64,000 bases of DNA from JAGLON01 sp041394985 (GTDB taxonomy: Bacteria > Zixibacteria > MSB-5A5 > GN15 > JAAZOE01): positions 992,001-1,056,000 of the forward strand of contig JAWLBI010000001.1 of assembly GCA_041394985.1 (NCBI GenBank), written 5' to 3'. How positions within the stretch are numbered: position 1 is the stretch's first letter; every line of letters starts with the position of its first letter. Shown here piece by piece: positions 25,314 through 34,385 of this stretch. The translations under genes and the position numbers were made by a program. A model generated the notes under the pieces. The model searched no databases, was not told the origin of the DNA, and was given only the letters and a program-made list of their open reading frames with translations.

Positions 25314-27344
25314 ATGCACGAAACAGCACATTCATTTATACTCGATAATGCGTACTGGATTGCGCTGCTGCCTCTCATCTCGAGTGCGATAATATTATTC
25401 TTCACGAGATGGAGAGAGCCGCTTTCGGCCGGAATATCGATTACCGCGATTGTCCTCGGTTGGGTGGCATCGATCTGGGTGATGATCGAAGTGCTGATAA
25501 ATTCCCATGGCGGGCATTTCCAGTACATCGAGCGGGCATTCGATATCGTGAGCTTCGAGACGATGCACTTGCAGCTCGGCTTCGTCATTGATCCGGTGGC
25601 GGCTATGATGCTCATCGTCGTCACGACGGTATCATCCTGCGTCCAGATTTACTCTCTCGGGTATATGCACGGCGACCCGCGCTTTTCGCGGTACTATGCG
25701 TACCTGTCGCTGTTTACCTTCTCGATGCTGGGACTGGTTCTGGCCAACAACTTCTTCCTGATTTTCATCTTCTGGGAGTTGGTCGGTTTGACCTCGTACC
25801 TGCTCATCGGTTTCTGGTTCGAGAAGAAGTCAGCATCTGACGCGGGCAAGAAAGCGTTTATTACGACCAAGGTCGGCGACCTCGGTTTCCTTCTCGGCCT
25901 CATGTTGATGTTCGCCTGGATCGGCACCTTCGATTATGACGAGGTGTTCGCGGCGGTCAAGAGCGGTCAGATCGAGACCTGGAAGCTGACAACTATCGGC
26001 ATTTGCATTTTCTGCGGTGCTGTCGGCAAATCGGCGCAGTTCCCACTGCATGTCTGGTTGCCGGACGCGATGGAAGGCCCGACTCCGGTTTCGGCATTGA
26101 TCCATGCCGCAACAATGGTCGCTGCCGGTGTGTACCTTGTCGCCAAGGCGATGCCGCTCTATACTGCGTCCACAACGGCTGCCGCGGTAGTCGCCTACAT
26201 AGGACTCTTCACATCATTCTTCGCAGCGAGTATCGCATTGGTGCAGAATGACATTAAACGAGTTCTGGCGTTTTCGACACTGTCGCAGTTGGGCTATATG
26301 ATTATGGCGCTGGGATTGAACGGTATCTTAAGCGAGCATGTCGAGCCGGGTACCGGTTATGCGGCCGGCACGTTCCACCTGATGACGCACGCCTTCTTCA
26401 AAGCTTTGCTGTTCCTCGGCGCCGGATCCGTCATTCATGCGGTGCATACGAATGATATTCAGCTCATGGGCGGTCTATATGGCAAAATGAAGAAGACCGC
26501 GTCCACATTTTTTATCGCCTGTTTGGCTATTGCCGGTATTTTCCCGTTCGCCGGATTTTTCTCTAAGGATGAGATTATCGTTGCGACGATGGGCCACCCG
26601 GTATTCCAGACCGTGGCCTCGCTGGTCGCTTTCATGACGGCCTTCTATATGTTCCGGCTGTACTTCCTGACCTTCACCGGCGAGCCGCGTGACGAGGAAA
26701 AATATCATCATGCGCATGAATCGCCGAATTCAATGACTTATCCGCTGATGTTTTTGGCGGTATTGGCATTCGGGGCCGGATGGTTCGGTGCGCCAGGCGT
26801 AAAAGGATTTTCAAATTACATCTTCGAATATGGCGGTCACGCCCATACGCCGAGTGCGCACTGGTCGGTAATCATAATTTCGACAGTTCTGGCTTTATGC
26901 GGAATCGGCCTGGCATATTTGATGTACTATAAGAAAAGCATCTCACCCGATACAGTGGTCGAGAAAGTTAAACCGATTTACACTTTGTTATATAACAAGT
27001 ATTACATAGACGAACTTTACGATTTCATACTGATACAGCCTACCTACCGTCTGGGGCGGTTCCTGTGGAGTTTCGATGCCAATGTCGTCGACGGTCTGGT
27101 GAATTTGCAGGCGACGATTACCTACTGGTTGTCGGATGTCAAGCATTGGATTGACAAGAACATCGTTGACGGTACGGTCAACGGGTTCGGGCTGTTTTGT
27201 GATGCCGCGTCGGGCGCGTTCCGCAAAATGCAGTCGGGACGTCTGGCGCATTACCTGCTGGCAGTCGTGTTCGGAATGATTCTCATCATACTGCTGGCGT
27301 CTTCGAATCTACTAAACTGGACCTTAGCGAAGGTCGGTCTTTAA
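25314..27344 (+). CDS. nuoL: NADH-quinone oxidoreductase subunit L
   Basis: A 676-residue antiporter-like subunit, the most distal proton pump of complex I. Key features are FWELVGLTSYLLIGFW with the conserved Glu, VGKSAQFPLHVWLPDAMEGPTP with the conserved Lys/His axis, and ALIHAATMVAAGVYLVAK. The C-terminal lateral amphipathic helix is expected in the last about 120 residues, which end in a hydrophobic anchor (HYLLAVVFGMILIILLAS). The ATG lies 1 bp after the nuoK stop. Confidence 0.96.
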   Translation: MHETAHSFILDNAYWIALLPLISSAIILFFTRWREPLSAGISITAIVLGWVASIWVMIEVLINSHGGHFQYIERAFDIVSFETMHLQLGFVIDPVAAMMLIVVTTVSSCVQIYSLGYMHGDPRFSRYYAYLSLFTFSMLGLVLANNFFLIFIFWELVGLTSYLLIGFWFEKKSASDAGKKAFITTKVGDLGFLLGLMLMFAWIGTFDYDEVFAAVKSGQIETWKLTTIGICIFCGAVGKSAQFPLHVWLPDAMEGPTPVSALIHAATMVAAGVYLVAKAMPLYTASTTAAAVVAYIGLFTSFFAASIALVQNDIKRVLAFSTLSQLGYMIMALGLNGILSEHVEPGTGYAAGTFHLMTHAFFKALLFLGAGSVIHAVHTNDIQLMGGLYGKMKKTASTFFIACLAIAGIFPFAGFFSKDEIIVATMGHPVFQTVASLVAFMTAFYMFRLYFLTFTGEPRDEEKYHHAHESPNSMTYPLMFLAVLAFGAGWFGAPGVKGFSNYIFEYGGHAHTPSAHWSVIIISTVLALCGIGLAYLMYYKKSISPDTVVEKVKPIYTLLYNKYYIDELYDFILIQPTYRLGRFLWSFDANVVDGLVNLQATITYWLSDVKHWIDKNIVDGTVNGFGLFCDAASGAFRKMQSGRLAHYLLAVVFGMILIILLASSNLLNWTLAKVGL

Positions 27345-27372
27345 GACGGATTAGTGGGAGGATACTGAGAAA

Positions 27373-28866
27373 ATGACGTATAGCTATCCGATATTAACCT
27401 ACACCATCTTTGTCCCGCTACTCGGGGCGGTGTTACTTCTCTTTATAGACAAAGAGAAGCACAATGCCATCCGCTGGACATCGGCCTTCTTTGCCTTCGT
27501 CACGATGATACTGACGCTGGTCATCCTGAAAGATTTCGACTGGACGACCAGCCAGATGCAGTTTCAGGAGATGCACTCGTGGATTCCGGCGATCGGAGCC
27601 CAGTATTTCCTCGGTGTCGACGGCATTTCGGTCCCGATGCTGGTCTTGACCGGTCTGTTGTCGTTGATTGCCATTGTGGTCAGCTTCAATATCACCAAGC
27701 GGGTGAAGGAATACTTCGTGTTCTTCCTGCTCCTGGAATGCGGCATGATCGGCGTCTTCGCGGCGCTGGATTTCTTCCTGTTTTACATCTTCTGGGAAAT
27801 CATGCTGGTCCCGATGTACTTCCTCATCGGTATCTGGGGCGGTCCCGAGCGCGAATATGCGGCGATCAAGTTCTTCCTGTATACGCTGTTCGGCTCGATC
27901 TTCATGCTCGTCGCCATCCTGGTTCTGTATTTCGCGGCTCCGACACCGACTCTGAATATGATGGAAATGACCCGCATCGCACCGACTTACACATCTGGCA
28001 TCCAGATCATGACGTTCGCCTTCTTCTTTATCGCCTTCGCGATCAAGGTTCCGGTCTGGCCGTTCCACACCTGGTTACCTGATGCGCACGTACAGGCCCC
28101 GACGGCGATTTCGATTATTCTGGCGGCCGTTCTGTTGAAGATGGGCACATATGGTATGCTTCGTATTTCCTGGCCGATGCTGCCGGAAGGTCTCCATTAT
28201 TTCTCGATTCCGATTGCGATTCTCGGCGTGATAGCGATTATCTACGGCGCATTGGTATCTTTGGCGCAGAAAGATTTGAAGAAACTGGTCGCCTATTCAT
28301 CGGTTTCCCACATGGGATACTGCATGCTGGCGCTGGCCGCTTATTCCAGCGTCGAGGCGATTTCGGGCTGTATGTTCCAGATGGTCTCGCACGGTTTGAT
28401 CACCGGCGCCCTCTTCCTTTTGGTCGGCGTTCTTTATGACCGGGCGCACACGCGTGAGATCGCGGCCTTCGGCGGTATCGGCAAGAAGATGCCGGTGTAC
28501 ACCGCCTTGATGGTTATGTTCGGTATGGCCTCTCTGGGTCTGCCGGGTATGTCCGGATTCATCTCGGAATTCATGATCTTTATGGGCTCGTTCCGCCACT
28601 TCTGGGCGACGCATCCGTCAATCGTCATCATCGCGGTACTCGGTGTCGTGCTGACGGCGGCCTACATCCTTCGGATGGTACAGCGGGTATTTTTGGGCGA
28701 GTTCGATCAGGAGAGATGGGGTCATTTAACGGAAATCAACGTCCGCGAGACGCTTTGTGTCGCCCCGCTGGCCGTGTTAACGATTCTGGTCGGCGTCTAT
28801 CCCAAGCCGTTGACCGATTTAATGGATGCTACGTTACAGAACTTAGTAACCCTGATGGCGCGTTAA
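27373..28866 (+). CDS. nuoM: NADH-quinone oxidoreductase subunit M
   Basis: A 497-residue antiporter-like subunit with about 14 helices. FYIFWEIMLVPMYFLIGIWG carries the conserved Glu of TM5, and KVPVWPFHTWLPDAHVQAPT the conserved Lys and His-containing loop; VAYSSVSHMGYCMLAL follows. It pumps protons in the membrane arm between NuoL and NuoN. It begins 28 bp after nuoL, with GGGAGG about 13 nt upstream. Confidence 0.96.
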   Translation: MTYSYPILTYTIFVPLLGAVLLLFIDKEKHNAIRWTSAFFAFVTMILTLVILKDFDWTTSQMQFQEMHSWIPAIGAQYFLGVDGISVPMLVLTGLLSLIAIVVSFNITKRVKEYFVFFLLLECGMIGVFAALDFFLFYIFWEIMLVPMYFLIGIWGGPEREYAAIKFFLYTLFGSIFMLVAILVLYFAAPTPTLNMMEMTRIAPTYTSGIQIMTFAFFFIAFAIKVPVWPFHTWLPDAHVQAPTAISIILAAVLLKMGTYGMLRISWPMLPEGLHYFSIPIAILGVIAIIYGALVSLAQKDLKKLVAYSSVSHMGYCMLALAAYSSVEAISGCMFQMVSHGLITGALFLLVGVLYDRAHTREIAAFGGIGKKMPVYTALMVMFGMASLGLPGMSGFISEFMIFMGSFRHFWATHPSIVIIAVLGVVLTAAYILRMVQRVFLGEFDQERWGHLTEINVRETLCVAPLAVLTILVGVYPKPLTDLMDATLQNLVTLMAR

Positions 28867-28867
28867 T

Positions 28868-30331
28868 ATGATAAATATAACACCGCTCATACCGGAACTG
28901 TTCTTATTCGTGATGGCGATAGTCGTGCTGATGCTCGACCTCTTTTCCAGCCGTCGCACGGTGACGCTGCCGGCGTACGTAAGTATGTTCGCGCTGGTCG
29001 TGACCGGGTTCCTGATGTTCAAATACCACGGTGACGCCGTTCGCTGGGGCACGCAGGCCATTTTCATCGCCGACACATTCGCGACCTTCTTCAAGATAAT
29101 CATCCTCGGCGCGGCCTTCCTGTCTATCGGCATGTCGTTCGGAACGGCCGAGAAGATGTCGCATCATCGCGGCGAATTCTTCTCGCTGATCCTGTTCTCG
29201 ACCGTCGGAATGATGTTTCTGGTTTCGGCCAAGGAGTTGATACTCTTGTATGTCGGGCTGGAACTGACGACTATTCCGTTATTCGTTCTGGCGGCGTATC
29301 AGAAGACGAAACAGGCATCGAGTGAAGCCGGACTGAAGTACTTGATTATCGGCGCCGCATCGTCGGCGATTTTGCTTTTCGGATTTTCGATACTCTACGG
29401 CTTTACCGGATCGACGTATTTGAACCAGATAACGATCAACCTGTCCATCTTCTGGCTGGCCTATGGCGGCCTCGGTACGACGTTTACCGTCGCCCTGATG
29501 ATGATGATTGCCGGGTTGACCTTCAAACTGGCGATTGTCCCGTTCCATATGTGGGCGCCGGATGTTTATGAAGGCGCTCCGACCCCGATAACGGCCTTTT
29601 TATCGATCGGTTCCAAGGCAGCCGGTTTGGCGGCGATCGTGAGGATTTTTGACGGTACGCTGATCGCCTTTGCGACCGATATCATGGCGCCGAGCAACTG
29701 GGGCCTGATGGTGGCCGTTCTGGCGGCGGTAACGATGATTCTTGGGAATATCATCGCCATCAGACAGACGAATATCAAGCGTATGCTGGCCTATTCGTCG
29801 ATTGCGCAAGCCGGCTATATTATGGTCGGCGTCGTGGCCGCGAGTCAACTCGGCGTCGCCTCGACCGGTTTTTACATGTTTGCATATATGTTTGCCAACA
29901 TGGGCGCCTTTGCTGTTGTCGCCATTTATGCCGAAAAATCCGGTTCCGAGAATATATCGGATTTTGCCGGGCTGTCAAAATCCTCCCCGGTTCTGGCGAT
30001 CCTCATGACGATGTTCATGCTGTCCCTGGCCGGTATCCCGCCGATGGCCGGATTTATGGCCAAGTATTACATTTTTGCGGCCGCGATTCAGGCCGGATAC
30101 ACCTGGCTGGTAATTCTGGCGCTGTTGACCTCGGTGATTTCGCTGTACTATTATGCCAATGTCATCCGGTTGATGTATTTGGTCGAAGGCGAAAATAAGT
30201 ATCATATCGTACCGTCCTTCCCGGCCGGTATGGTTCTGAGTATCGCCGGTATCGGTGCGGTCCTGTTCGGCATCCTGCCTCAGTCGATGCTTGATCTGGC
30301 GATCAAAACGGCTGCCAGCTTCGCATTTTAA
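28868..30331 (+). CDS. nuoN: NADH-quinone oxidoreductase subunit N
   Basis: A 487-residue antiporter-like subunit nearest NuoK. Features are ILLYVGLELTTIPLFVLAAY with the conserved Glu, FKLAIVPFHMWAPDVYEGAP with the conserved Lys, and LAYSSIAQAGYIMVG. The ATG follows the nuoM stop by 1 bp. It is the last nuo gene. No nuoE, nuoF or nuoG is found up- or downstream in the window. A perfect hairpin without a T-run follows at 30354. Confidence 0.96.
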   Translation: MINITPLIPELFLFVMAIVVLMLDLFSSRRTVTLPAYVSMFALVVTGFLMFKYHGDAVRWGTQAIFIADTFATFFKIIILGAAFLSIGMSFGTAEKMSHHRGEFFSLILFSTVGMMFLVSAKELILLYVGLELTTIPLFVLAAYQKTKQASSEAGLKYLIIGAASSAILLFGFSILYGFTGSTYLNQITINLSIFWLAYGGLGTTFTVALMMMIAGLTFKLAIVPFHMWAPDVYEGAPTPITAFLSIGSKAAGLAAIVRIFDGTLIAFATDIMAPSNWGLMVAVLAAVTMILGNIIAIRQTNIKRMLAYSSIAQAGYIMVGVVAASQLGVASTGFYMFAYMFANMGAFAVVAIYAEKSGSENISDFAGLSKSSPVLAILMTMFMLSLAGIPPMAGFMAKYYIFAAAIQAGYTWLVILALLTSVISLYYYANVIRLMYLVEGENKYHIVPSFPAGMVLSIAGIGAVLFGILPQSMLDLAIKTAASFAF

Positions 30332-30353
30332 TCAAAAAATTCGCATTATTGAC

Positions 30354-30381
30354 GGCATAGCGGTTACAAAACCGCTATGCC
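30354..30381. repeat. Perfect 12-bp hairpin after nuoN
   Basis: GGCATAGCGGTT (30354-30365) pairs with AACCGCTATGCC (30370-30381) around an ACAA loop. There is no T-run, so it may stabilise the nuo mRNA 3' end or work as a Rho-dependent or attenuation structure between nuoN and the DUF502 gene. Confidence 0.6.
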
Positions 30382-30417
30382 ATGCCGACGTATATCTACA
30401 AGGGGATAGTTGGGCCA

Positions 30418-31077
30418 ATGATGCAGAAAATAAGCCATATATTGAAAAAGCAGTTCGTCTCCGGACTGCTCGTTACCGTACCGATCATCGTAACTTATTT
30501 CGTCCTGCGGTTTCTGTTCAAGACACTCGACGGGCTTCTCAATCCTGTCGTCCAGAAACTGCTCGGATACGATATTCCCGGCCTCGGGGCGGTCGTGACC
30601 ATCCTGGGTATCCTCCTGGCCGGCATTATCACGACGAATTATATCGGCGCCAGATTATATTCCTGGAGCGACGGATTTTTGGGGCGCACGCCGCTGGTGC
30701 GCATCGTATATACTGCAGCGAAACAATTGGTGCAGTCGATGATTGCGCCGAAAGTGCGAGCCTTTTCGGAAGTGGCCTTCGTGGAATATCCCAGAAAGGG
30801 TATGTTTGCTATTGGCTTTTTATCCGGAAACAGCGATATTATCGTAAATAATGAAAACAGGGAAATGCGACCGGTGTTTATACCGTCGACACCGACACCG
30901 TTTACCGGCCTGGTCGTCTTTGTACCGGTGGAGGATGTGCACCCGGTCGATATGGGGGTAGAAGCGGCAATAAAGGTATTGGTATCCGGGGGTATCGTCG
31001 CACCCGAGCGGATCCGTGTCACCAAGTCGAATCAAACTCGAGAGGAATCTCATGCGCCTGGCGAACTTGTTGGATGA
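30418..31077 (+). CDS. DUF502 family membrane protein
   Basis: 219 residues. Two adjacent ATG codons (30418, 30421) are the likely start; the frame upstream runs through the hairpin. Two N-terminal membrane helices (about 14-35 and 50-72) are followed by a soluble beta-rich part. The family signature STPTPFTGLVVFVP-x-EDVHPVDM and AIKVLVSGGI is clear. DUF502 proteins are widespread envelope proteins of unknown role. The gene overlaps the next one by 26 bp, so the two are co-translated. Confidence 0.88.
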   Translation: MMQKISHILKKQFVSGLLVTVPIIVTYFVLRFLFKTLDGLLNPVVQKLLGYDIPGLGAVVTILGILLAGIITTNYIGARLYSWSDGFLGRTPLVRIVYTAAKQLVQSMIAPKVRAFSEVAFVEYPRKGMFAIGFLSGNSDIIVNNENREMRPVFIPSTPTPFTGLVVFVPVEDVHPVDMGVEAAIKVLVSGGIVAPERIRVTKSNQTREESHAPGELVG

Positions 31078-31957
31078 GGAACTGGTTATTCACAGTCTTG
31101 AGGCCACGAATAAAAAAGACGCCATTGTCGAACTCCTTGAGAAAGTAAAATTCAAATACCCGCTGCACGACTATACCGCCATACTCCAGAGTGTCATGGA
31201 GCGCGAGGAAATTCAGAATACGTCGTATGGCCGGAACATTGCCTTCCCGCATGCCCGCACCGATGCCGTCGATGATATGTTTGTCGCCCTCGGCATTTCG
31301 CCCGAGGGGCTCGATGATAAAACACCGGACGGCAAGCCGTTGTATGTCGTGTGTTTGCTTCTCACTCCTTCCAATATCGCCAAACTGTATTTACAGACGC
31401 TCTCGGCCTTTGCTGCCTTCGCCCGCAATCCGCAAAACATCGAGGCCGTTATTCAGGCCACCTCGCCCGGCATGGTGATCGATACTATCTGGAAATCCGG
31501 CGTCGGGGTGGAAAAAGAGCTTCTGGCCAAAGATTTGATGCATCACAATGTGTTTTCGATCAAGCCCGATGAGAGTCTCAAGCTGGTCGCCAATTTGATG
31601 TTTCGCCATCGCCTATCGGCGCTGGCTGTCGTTGATGACGAAGACAACCTGCTTGGTGAAATCACCGACAAGCAGCTCATTCAGGCCGCATTGCCCGATT
31701 TCAAATCGCTGATCTCCAATCTCAACTATTCGCTCGATATCGAACCCTTCGAGGAGCTGTTGAAAAAGGAAGATAAACTAAAAGTCAGTCAGTTTTACGT
31801 GCGGGATTTCGAGGTCGTGGAGCGGGACGCCCGCATTGTCGAGGTTGCGGCGATGATGTTGTTCAAGGACTTGCAGCGCGTCTACGTCGTCGAGGGGAAA
31901 CGACTGGTGGGAATTCTCCTGCGCAAGGATATCGTCCACATGATTATCCGCGGATAA
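31052..31957 (+). CDS. PTS EIIA (type 2) domain fused to a CBS pair
   Basis: 301 residues from the ATG at 31052, with GAGGAATCTC upstream. Residues 1-150 are a PTS EIIA type 2 (fructose/PtsN-like) domain: the active-site His67 sits in IAFPHARTDAV, and LLTPSNIAKLYLQTLSAFA matches the family. Residues about 165-300 form two CBS motifs (AKDLMHHNVFSIKPDESLK and VRDFEVVERDARIVEVA), which bind adenine nucleotides. No PTS permease domain is present, so the protein is probably a phosphorylation- and nucleotide-responsive regulator rather than a sugar carrier. Its partner may be the overlapping DUF502 gene. Confidence 0.88.
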   Translation: MRLANLLDEELVIHSLEATNKKDAIVELLEKVKFKYPLHDYTAILQSVMEREEIQNTSYGRNIAFPHARTDAVDDMFVALGISPEGLDDKTPDGKPLYVVCLLLTPSNIAKLYLQTLSAFAAFARNPQNIEAVIQATSPGMVIDTIWKSGVGVEKELLAKDLMHHNVFSIKPDESLKLVANLMFRHRLSALAVVDDEDNLLGEITDKQLIQAALPDFKSLISNLNYSLDIEPFEELLKKEDKLKVSQFYVRDFEVVERDARIVEVAAMMLFKDLQRVYVVEGKRLVGILLRKDIVHMIIRG

Positions 31958-31973
31958 CTTCGGAATAAAATTG

Positions 31974-32012
31974 AAAACGGCCCGAGTGCAATATGCCTTC
32001 GGGCCGTTTATG
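31974..32012. terminator. Bidirectional terminator between convergent genes
   Basis: AACGGCCCGA (31976-31985) pairs with TCGGGCCGTT (31999-32008). T-rich stretches flank it on both strands, so it can stop both the EIIA-CBS gene and the minus-strand BNR gene. Confidence 0.8.
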
Positions 32013-32014
32013 TT

Positions 32015-34216
32015 TTAGGGACAACAGGGGGCAGGACCACCCTTGAAAATGTAAGAGACGATATAGACGGCATCGCCGATATTCGTGCTGCCGTCACAAT
32101 TGGCATCGCCCGATTCAATTGGATCTGGTGCAGGGCCGCCTTTGAAAATGTACATGACAAGATACACTGCGTCACCGATATTGATGCTGATATCTCCATT
32201 GGCATCACCGCACACGAACGTGATATAATTGAAGCTGTATGGCGTTGTATATCCTGACTCGTTCCCGGCCTGGTCGAGGTGATTGACTCTCCAGTAGTAT
32301 GTCCCCGGAACGGCGAGCGGAGTATCAAGTGCTAGAGTCGTATCCGTGAGTCCCTCGAATGTGTTAATTGTCTCCGGCGTTGAAAATGTATTGTCAGTCG
32401 ACAGTTCAAGTGTATATGATTCCGGCGTGCCGGTCGCATCATTGGAATATGACCAGACAAACGTCGGCGTATGGATTGTCGTCGTCACACCGTCTCCCGG
32501 GCTGAGCAGAATCGGGCTATCCGGTTCATGCGTGTCGTAGAGGAATGACCAATAATCGGAAAATTCGGTCGAATCCGCCTCGGCCGTGCGGTAGGCTTTG
32601 ACTCGCCAGTAATAGATACCATCTTCAGCGAAATTGGTCGCTGGTTGATAGGCATTATCGGAGACGAGATCATCAATGGCCGGCGAGCCGAACAGTGAAT
32701 CATCATCGATTTGTACGCGGTATGTGACATCGCCTTCATGCCAGCAGGTCGACCAGATGAGAGGGGACAAACCGCTATAGCCGGCATTGTTCTCGACGCT
32801 ATAGAGACGCGGCTTCAGAAACGGCATTTGATAGTGGGCGGAGTACACGTCCGAGTTGCCGTTGCGAGTATCCGTCCACATGGCGACGATTTTGTCGTGA
32901 ACCGCCGTGATGCCGATATATTCAGCCACTTTGCCGGCCTTCTCATAGGGAAGGCCTTTATTGATATCCGAGGCGTCCTTGAGATCATTGGGATTCGATG
33001 AAACGGTCGAAATGCGCTGGTTGGTCGTGAATGTTTCACCGCCGTCGAATGAGTATGCGGCGAAGGCATCGAATGAATAGTATGCCGGATCCATCCTCTG
33101 ATCGTAAAAGAGCGTGATAATGACGCCGTCTTCATTGACGATGAGCCAGGGGTGGAAATTGTCGCAGTTTTTTCCCAGCGGATCATCGTTGATGCGCAGG
33201 GGCTCGGACCAGGATTCGCCGCCGTCGGTAGAGCGCATGAAGTTGACGTCGGTATGATAATAGACATCGTCGGCATTGCCGTTCGTGAAGGCGATATACA
33301 CACTGCCGTCATAGGGCCCGCCGGTTATATCGGCATCTCCCACCGGGATGGTGTACACATTGATACCGCCGTCGACCTGAGCATATCCATTGGTCGCGAC
33401 GATGTCGACCGGTTCCGTAAATGTCTCTCCTCCGTCGGTCGATTTCACCATGCGGATACTCTCGAATTCGCCCGTACTGGTGCAACCGTCGTATTTACGA
33501 AGACCATATGCGACGATAAGCGAACCGTCCGACAGAACGATCGGTTTGACAAAATGCCCGGCCTGGCGATCATTGGCGCATCCGGGGAGCGGAATCGACG
33601 GGCCGATAATCTTTGGAGTCGTGAATGTTTCTGCGCGGTCCGTGGACTTGGTAAACATGACCATGGAACTATCGTAGGCATAATACCGAGTGTATGCCAT
33701 ATACAGGGTTCCGTCATAGGGGCTTCCCGTATTGTCGACCGTGATCATCTGCTTGTCCTCGAAAAATGCGCCATGATCCTCGGACATCATAAATGGTCCC
33801 TGCCAGGTAGCGCCGAGATCATCGGATCGGAGAAACAGGATGAAACTCGAGTCAGTGAATAACATCGTTTGCCGGAAATCCATAAACGCCATGTAGAAAG
33901 TACCGTCTTCGTCGATGGTCATGGTCGGATCCGACTGATAGCTTGAACTGGATACTAATAGCCAGTTTGGACTGCTCAGCCATGTTGCGCCGCCGTCGGT
34001 CGAGCGCCCGATGGAGCAGAGGAGTCCCGCGTACGGGTCGACATAGTCGCGCCAGTTGGCGACCACAATATTGGTGTCGATAGGGCAGATAAATACTTGT
34101 TCTTCGTTCTGAAAATACATCCCCGCGGTTACCTGTACATTCGGAACCGGATCTTGAGCGTAAATTGAAGCGATGAGTGCAAGACATAGACATACCGCGA
34201 TAACAGCGACTTTCAT
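32015..34216 (-). CDS. Exported BNR/Asp-box repeat protein with dockerin-like tag
   Basis: 733 residues from the ATG at 34216, with TTGGAGGTT upstream and a signal peptide ending IYAQ. The upstream in-frame ATG has no such context. Asp-box motifs of the sialidase/BNR type recur: STDGGATWLSS, RSDDLGATW, STDGGETF, RSTDGGESW and FDGGETF, consistent with a six-bladed propeller (about 20-470). Two FN3-like domains follow (about 480-660, with YYWRVKAYR and YYWRVNHLD), then the dockerin-like pair GDANGDISINIGDAVYLVMY and GDANCDGSTNIGDAVYIVSY ending PAPCCP. Sialidase catalytic Arg/Tyr residues cannot be confirmed, so activity is open. Probably on the cell surface. Confidence 0.9.
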   Translation of the reverse strand: MKVAVIAVCLCLALIASIYAQDPVPNVQVTAGMYFQNEEQVFICPIDTNIVVANWRDYVDPYAGLLCSIGRSTDGGATWLSSPNWLLVSSSSYQSDPTMTIDEDGTFYMAFMDFRQTMLFTDSSFILFLRSDDLGATWQGPFMMSEDHGAFFEDKQMITVDNTGSPYDGTLYMAYTRYYAYDSSMVMFTKSTDRAETFTTPKIIGPSIPLPGCANDRQAGHFVKPIVLSDGSLIVAYGLRKYDGCTSTGEFESIRMVKSTDGGETFTEPVDIVATNGYAQVDGGINVYTIPVGDADITGGPYDGSVYIAFTNGNADDVYYHTDVNFMRSTDGGESWSEPLRINDDPLGKNCDNFHPWLIVNEDGVIITLFYDQRMDPAYYSFDAFAAYSFDGGETFTTNQRISTVSSNPNDLKDASDINKGLPYEKAGKVAEYIGITAVHDKIVAMWTDTRNGNSDVYSAHYQMPFLKPRLYSVENNAGYSGLSPLIWSTCWHEGDVTYRVQIDDDSLFGSPAIDDLVSDNAYQPATNFAEDGIYYWRVKAYRTAEADSTEFSDYWSFLYDTHEPDSPILLSPGDGVTTTIHTPTFVWSYSNDATGTPESYTLELSTDNTFSTPETINTFEGLTDTTLALDTPLAVPGTYYWRVNHLDQAGNESGYTTPYSFNYITFVCGDANGDISINIGDAVYLVMYIFKGGPAPDPIESGDANCDGSTNIGDAVYIVSYIFKGGPAPCCP

Positions 34217-34267
34217 AAAGTAACCTCCAATGATGACAAGGCTATTACCGGGCGGCGAGACATTGAT

Positions 34268-34295
34268 AAGATAGTGCAAAATCGAATTCATGCAA
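34268..34295 (-). promoter_or_regulatory. Promoter of the BNR-repeat gene
   Basis: Minus strand: TTGCAT (34290-34295), a 16-nt spacer, TATCTT (34268-34273). The predicted leader is about 45 nt. Confidence 0.5.
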
Positions 34296-34385
34296 ATGAT
34301 TTCTCATGGATATTATTTTAATAAAAAGTGATTGCCTACAAAAACTCTCTGCTTTATCGTATCAGTATCATAATCGGAGGAACTC

